From: Sinorhizobium sp. A49
GTDB lineage: Bacteria > Pseudomonadota > Alphaproteobacteria > Rhizobiales > Rhizobiaceae
Reading direction: 5' to 3'
Length of the DNA: 64,000 nucleotides
Assembly: GCF_002002725.1 (NCBI RefSeq)
Contig: NZ_MUNW01000064.1
Coordinates: 62,001 to 126,000 of the forward strand
Shown piece after piece: positions 62,817-64,000 of this stretch. The notes under the pieces were generated by a model. That model saw nothing but the letters and a program-made list of their open reading frames with translations. It was not told the origin of the DNA and made no database searches. Numbering within the stretch: position 1 is the stretch's first letter; the number at the start of each line of letters is the position of its first letter. The translations under genes and the position numbers were made by a program.

Positions 62817-64000
62817 TTACTCGACAATATCCACGCCGTCGAAGGCAAAATCGCCGAGCGGGCTCTGAACGAAGCCTTCGACATTCTTGCGCATCGGAAC
62901 GACCGACAGGGAGTGGTCAAGCGTTGCCCAGGGGGCTTCGCGCTTGAAGACAACCTGCGCCTCTTCGTAGAGCTTGGTGCGCTCTGCGAGGTCAGACGTG
63001 TCCTTGGCCTTCTTGACCAGGGCGTCGAATTCCGGGTTGCACCACTGAGCGCGGTTGTTGCCGCCGACGGCGTTGCAGCCGAGCAGGGTGTCGAGGAAGT
63101 TGTCCGGGTCGCCGTTGTCGCCGGTCCAGCCGAGGATGACGGCGCCGTCGCGGTCCTTTGCCTTCGACTTGTCGAGGTATTCGGCCCATTCGTAAGAGAC
63201 GATCTCGACCTTGACGCCGATCTTGGCGAAGTCAGCCTGCATCAGTTCGGCCGCGCGGCGGGCGTTGAGCATGTAGGGACGCGAAACCGGCATCGCCCAC
63301 ACCTTCATCGACAGATCCTTGACGCCTGCTTCTTCGAGCATCTTCTTGGCTGCGTCGAGGTCGTAGGTGTCGTCCTGGAGCGTGTCGTTGTACGACCACA
63401 TCGTCGGCGGGATCGGGTTGGTTGCCGGCTGGGCAGCGCCCTGGAACACGGCGTCGACGATCGCCTGCTTGTTGATCGCCTTGTTCAGCGCCTTGCGGAC
63501 TTCCGGCTTGTCGAACGGAGCCTGCGTGGTGTTGTAGGCGAGGTAGGCAACGTTCAGACCGGCCTGTTCCATCACCTTCAGGTTCGGATCGGCTTTCATG
63601 GCAGCCACGTCGGCCGAGTTCGGGAACGGCATCAGGTGGCATTCGCCGGCCTGCAGCTTCTGGTAGCGAACCGAAGCGTCGGCAGTGATCGCAAAGACCA
63701 GGTCGTCGATCTTCTGCTTGCCACCCCAATAGTCCGGGTTTGCCTTGTAGCGGATGACGGCATCCTGCTGGTAGGCAACGAACGCGAACGGACCGGTGCC
63801 GAGCGGCATCTGGTTCATCTGGTTCATCTTGCCTTCGGCCTGCAGCTTGTCGGCGTATTCCTTCGACAGGATCGACGCGAACGGCATGGCGATGTTGGCG
63901 AGGAACGGCGCTTCCTTGCGCGTCAGGGTGAACTTGACCGTCAGGTCATCGACCTTCTCGACCGACTTGATGACTTCCGGGAAGCCCATGCCGGCTGCGT
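62817..64000 (-). CDS. dppA: Periplasmic dipeptide-binding protein, 5' part missing at the window edge
   Basis: 394 residues of the C-terminal part of a family-5 extracellular solute-binding protein; full-length members are about 530 residues with a signal peptide, so the start lies outside the window. The visible features are GTGPFAFVAYQQDAVIRYKANPDYWGG, QAGLNVAYLAYNTTQAPFDKPEVRKALNKAI and LGWTGDNGDPDNFLDTLLGCNA, all typical of DppA. It is followed by dppBCDF. The C-terminus is complete (FAFDGVDIVE). Confidence 0.95.
   Translation of the reverse strand, partial: AAGMGFPEVIKSVEKVDDLTVKFTLTRKEAPFLANIAMPFASILSKEYADKLQAEGKMNQMNQMPLGTGPFAFVAYQQDAVIRYKANPDYWGGKQKIDDLVFAITADASVRYQKLQAGECHLMPFPNSADVAAMKADPNLKVMEQAGLNVAYLAYNTTQAPFDKPEVRKALNKAINKQAIVDAVFQGAAQPATNPIPPTMWSYNDTLQDDTYDLDAAKKMLEEAGVKDLSMKVWAMPVSRPYMLNARRAAELMQADFAKIGVKVEIVSYEWAEYLDKSKAKDRDGAVILGWTGDNGDPDNFLDTLLGCNAVGGNNRAQWCNPEFDALVKKAKDTSDLAERTKLYEEAQVVFKREAPWATLDHSLSVVPMRKNVEGFVQSPLGDFAFDGVDIVE

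Overview
The window is about 64 kb of GC-rich alphaproteobacterial chromosome, most likely from a Sinorhizobium/Ensifer species or a close relative. This is inferred from family composition and layout, without any database search. The markers are a plant-type glutamate-cysteine ligase, the HisS-HisZ-HisG arrangement, a CIRCE-controlled groESL, DUF1127 and DUF1328 small proteins, a PhyR/NepR pair without a sigma factor beside it, RIME-like palindromic repeats, and promoters matching the EcfG (RpoE2) consensus. No phage, transposase, plasmid origin or CRISPR array was seen, and most of the window is core chromosome.

Layout: 1-3.6 kb holds ileS (cut by the window edge), ribF and a HAD phosphatase, all on the minus strand. 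3.9-6.3 kb is groES-groEL with promoter, CIRCE and terminator. 6.3-10 kb is a palindrome-rich intergenic stretch, a stand-alone PAS-like protein and a large MHYT-PAS-GGDEF-EAL protein. 10.2-13.2 kb holds a ferredoxin-reductase-like flavoprotein, a GST and a divergent, exported phytochelatin-synthase-like protein. 13.2-16.6 kb is hisS-hisZ-hisG. 16.8-20.3 kb holds a small exported Cys/His protein, a DUF305 protein, tag and two paralogous L,D-transpeptidases. 20.3-25.8 kb is glcD-glcE-(DUF4870)-glcF with a divergent LysR regulator. 25.8-33.7 kb holds DUF3422, a GntR/FadR regulator, a NUDIX hydrolase, a Pit phosphate transporter, rsmE, gshA and a hypothetical protein.

33.7-35.4 kb holds a candidate small RNA, a DUF1127 gene and a divergent VtlR/LsrB-like LysR regulator. 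35.6-45.5 kb holds a Tat-exported dienelactone hydrolase, a zinc alcohol dehydrogenase, a MAPEG protein, guaB, an exported metallo-beta-lactamase-fold protein, an MFS exporter, a VOC protein, rlmE and ppx. tRNA-Gln(CTG) lies at 45.87 kb, followed by an outer-membrane barrel, a methyltransferase, a YegP-like protein and an FAH-family enzyme.

49.5-56.9 kb is the most distinctive part. It carries phyR and nepR, the anti-sigma-factor switch of the general stress response. In the 5.6 kb on the nepR side are five sequences that match GGAAC-N16/17-CGTT exactly, and four of them sit just upstream of small stress-type genes. The sigma factor itself is not in the window. A tetR/SDR pair with two operator-like palindromes and a DadA-like oxidase are embedded in this region. 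56.9-64 kb holds an AI-2E family permease, ridA and the dipeptide ABC transporter dppA(partial)-dppBCDF on the minus strand.

Gene starts were chosen from ribosome binding sites, family N-termini and promoter positions. Several are GTG or TTG.
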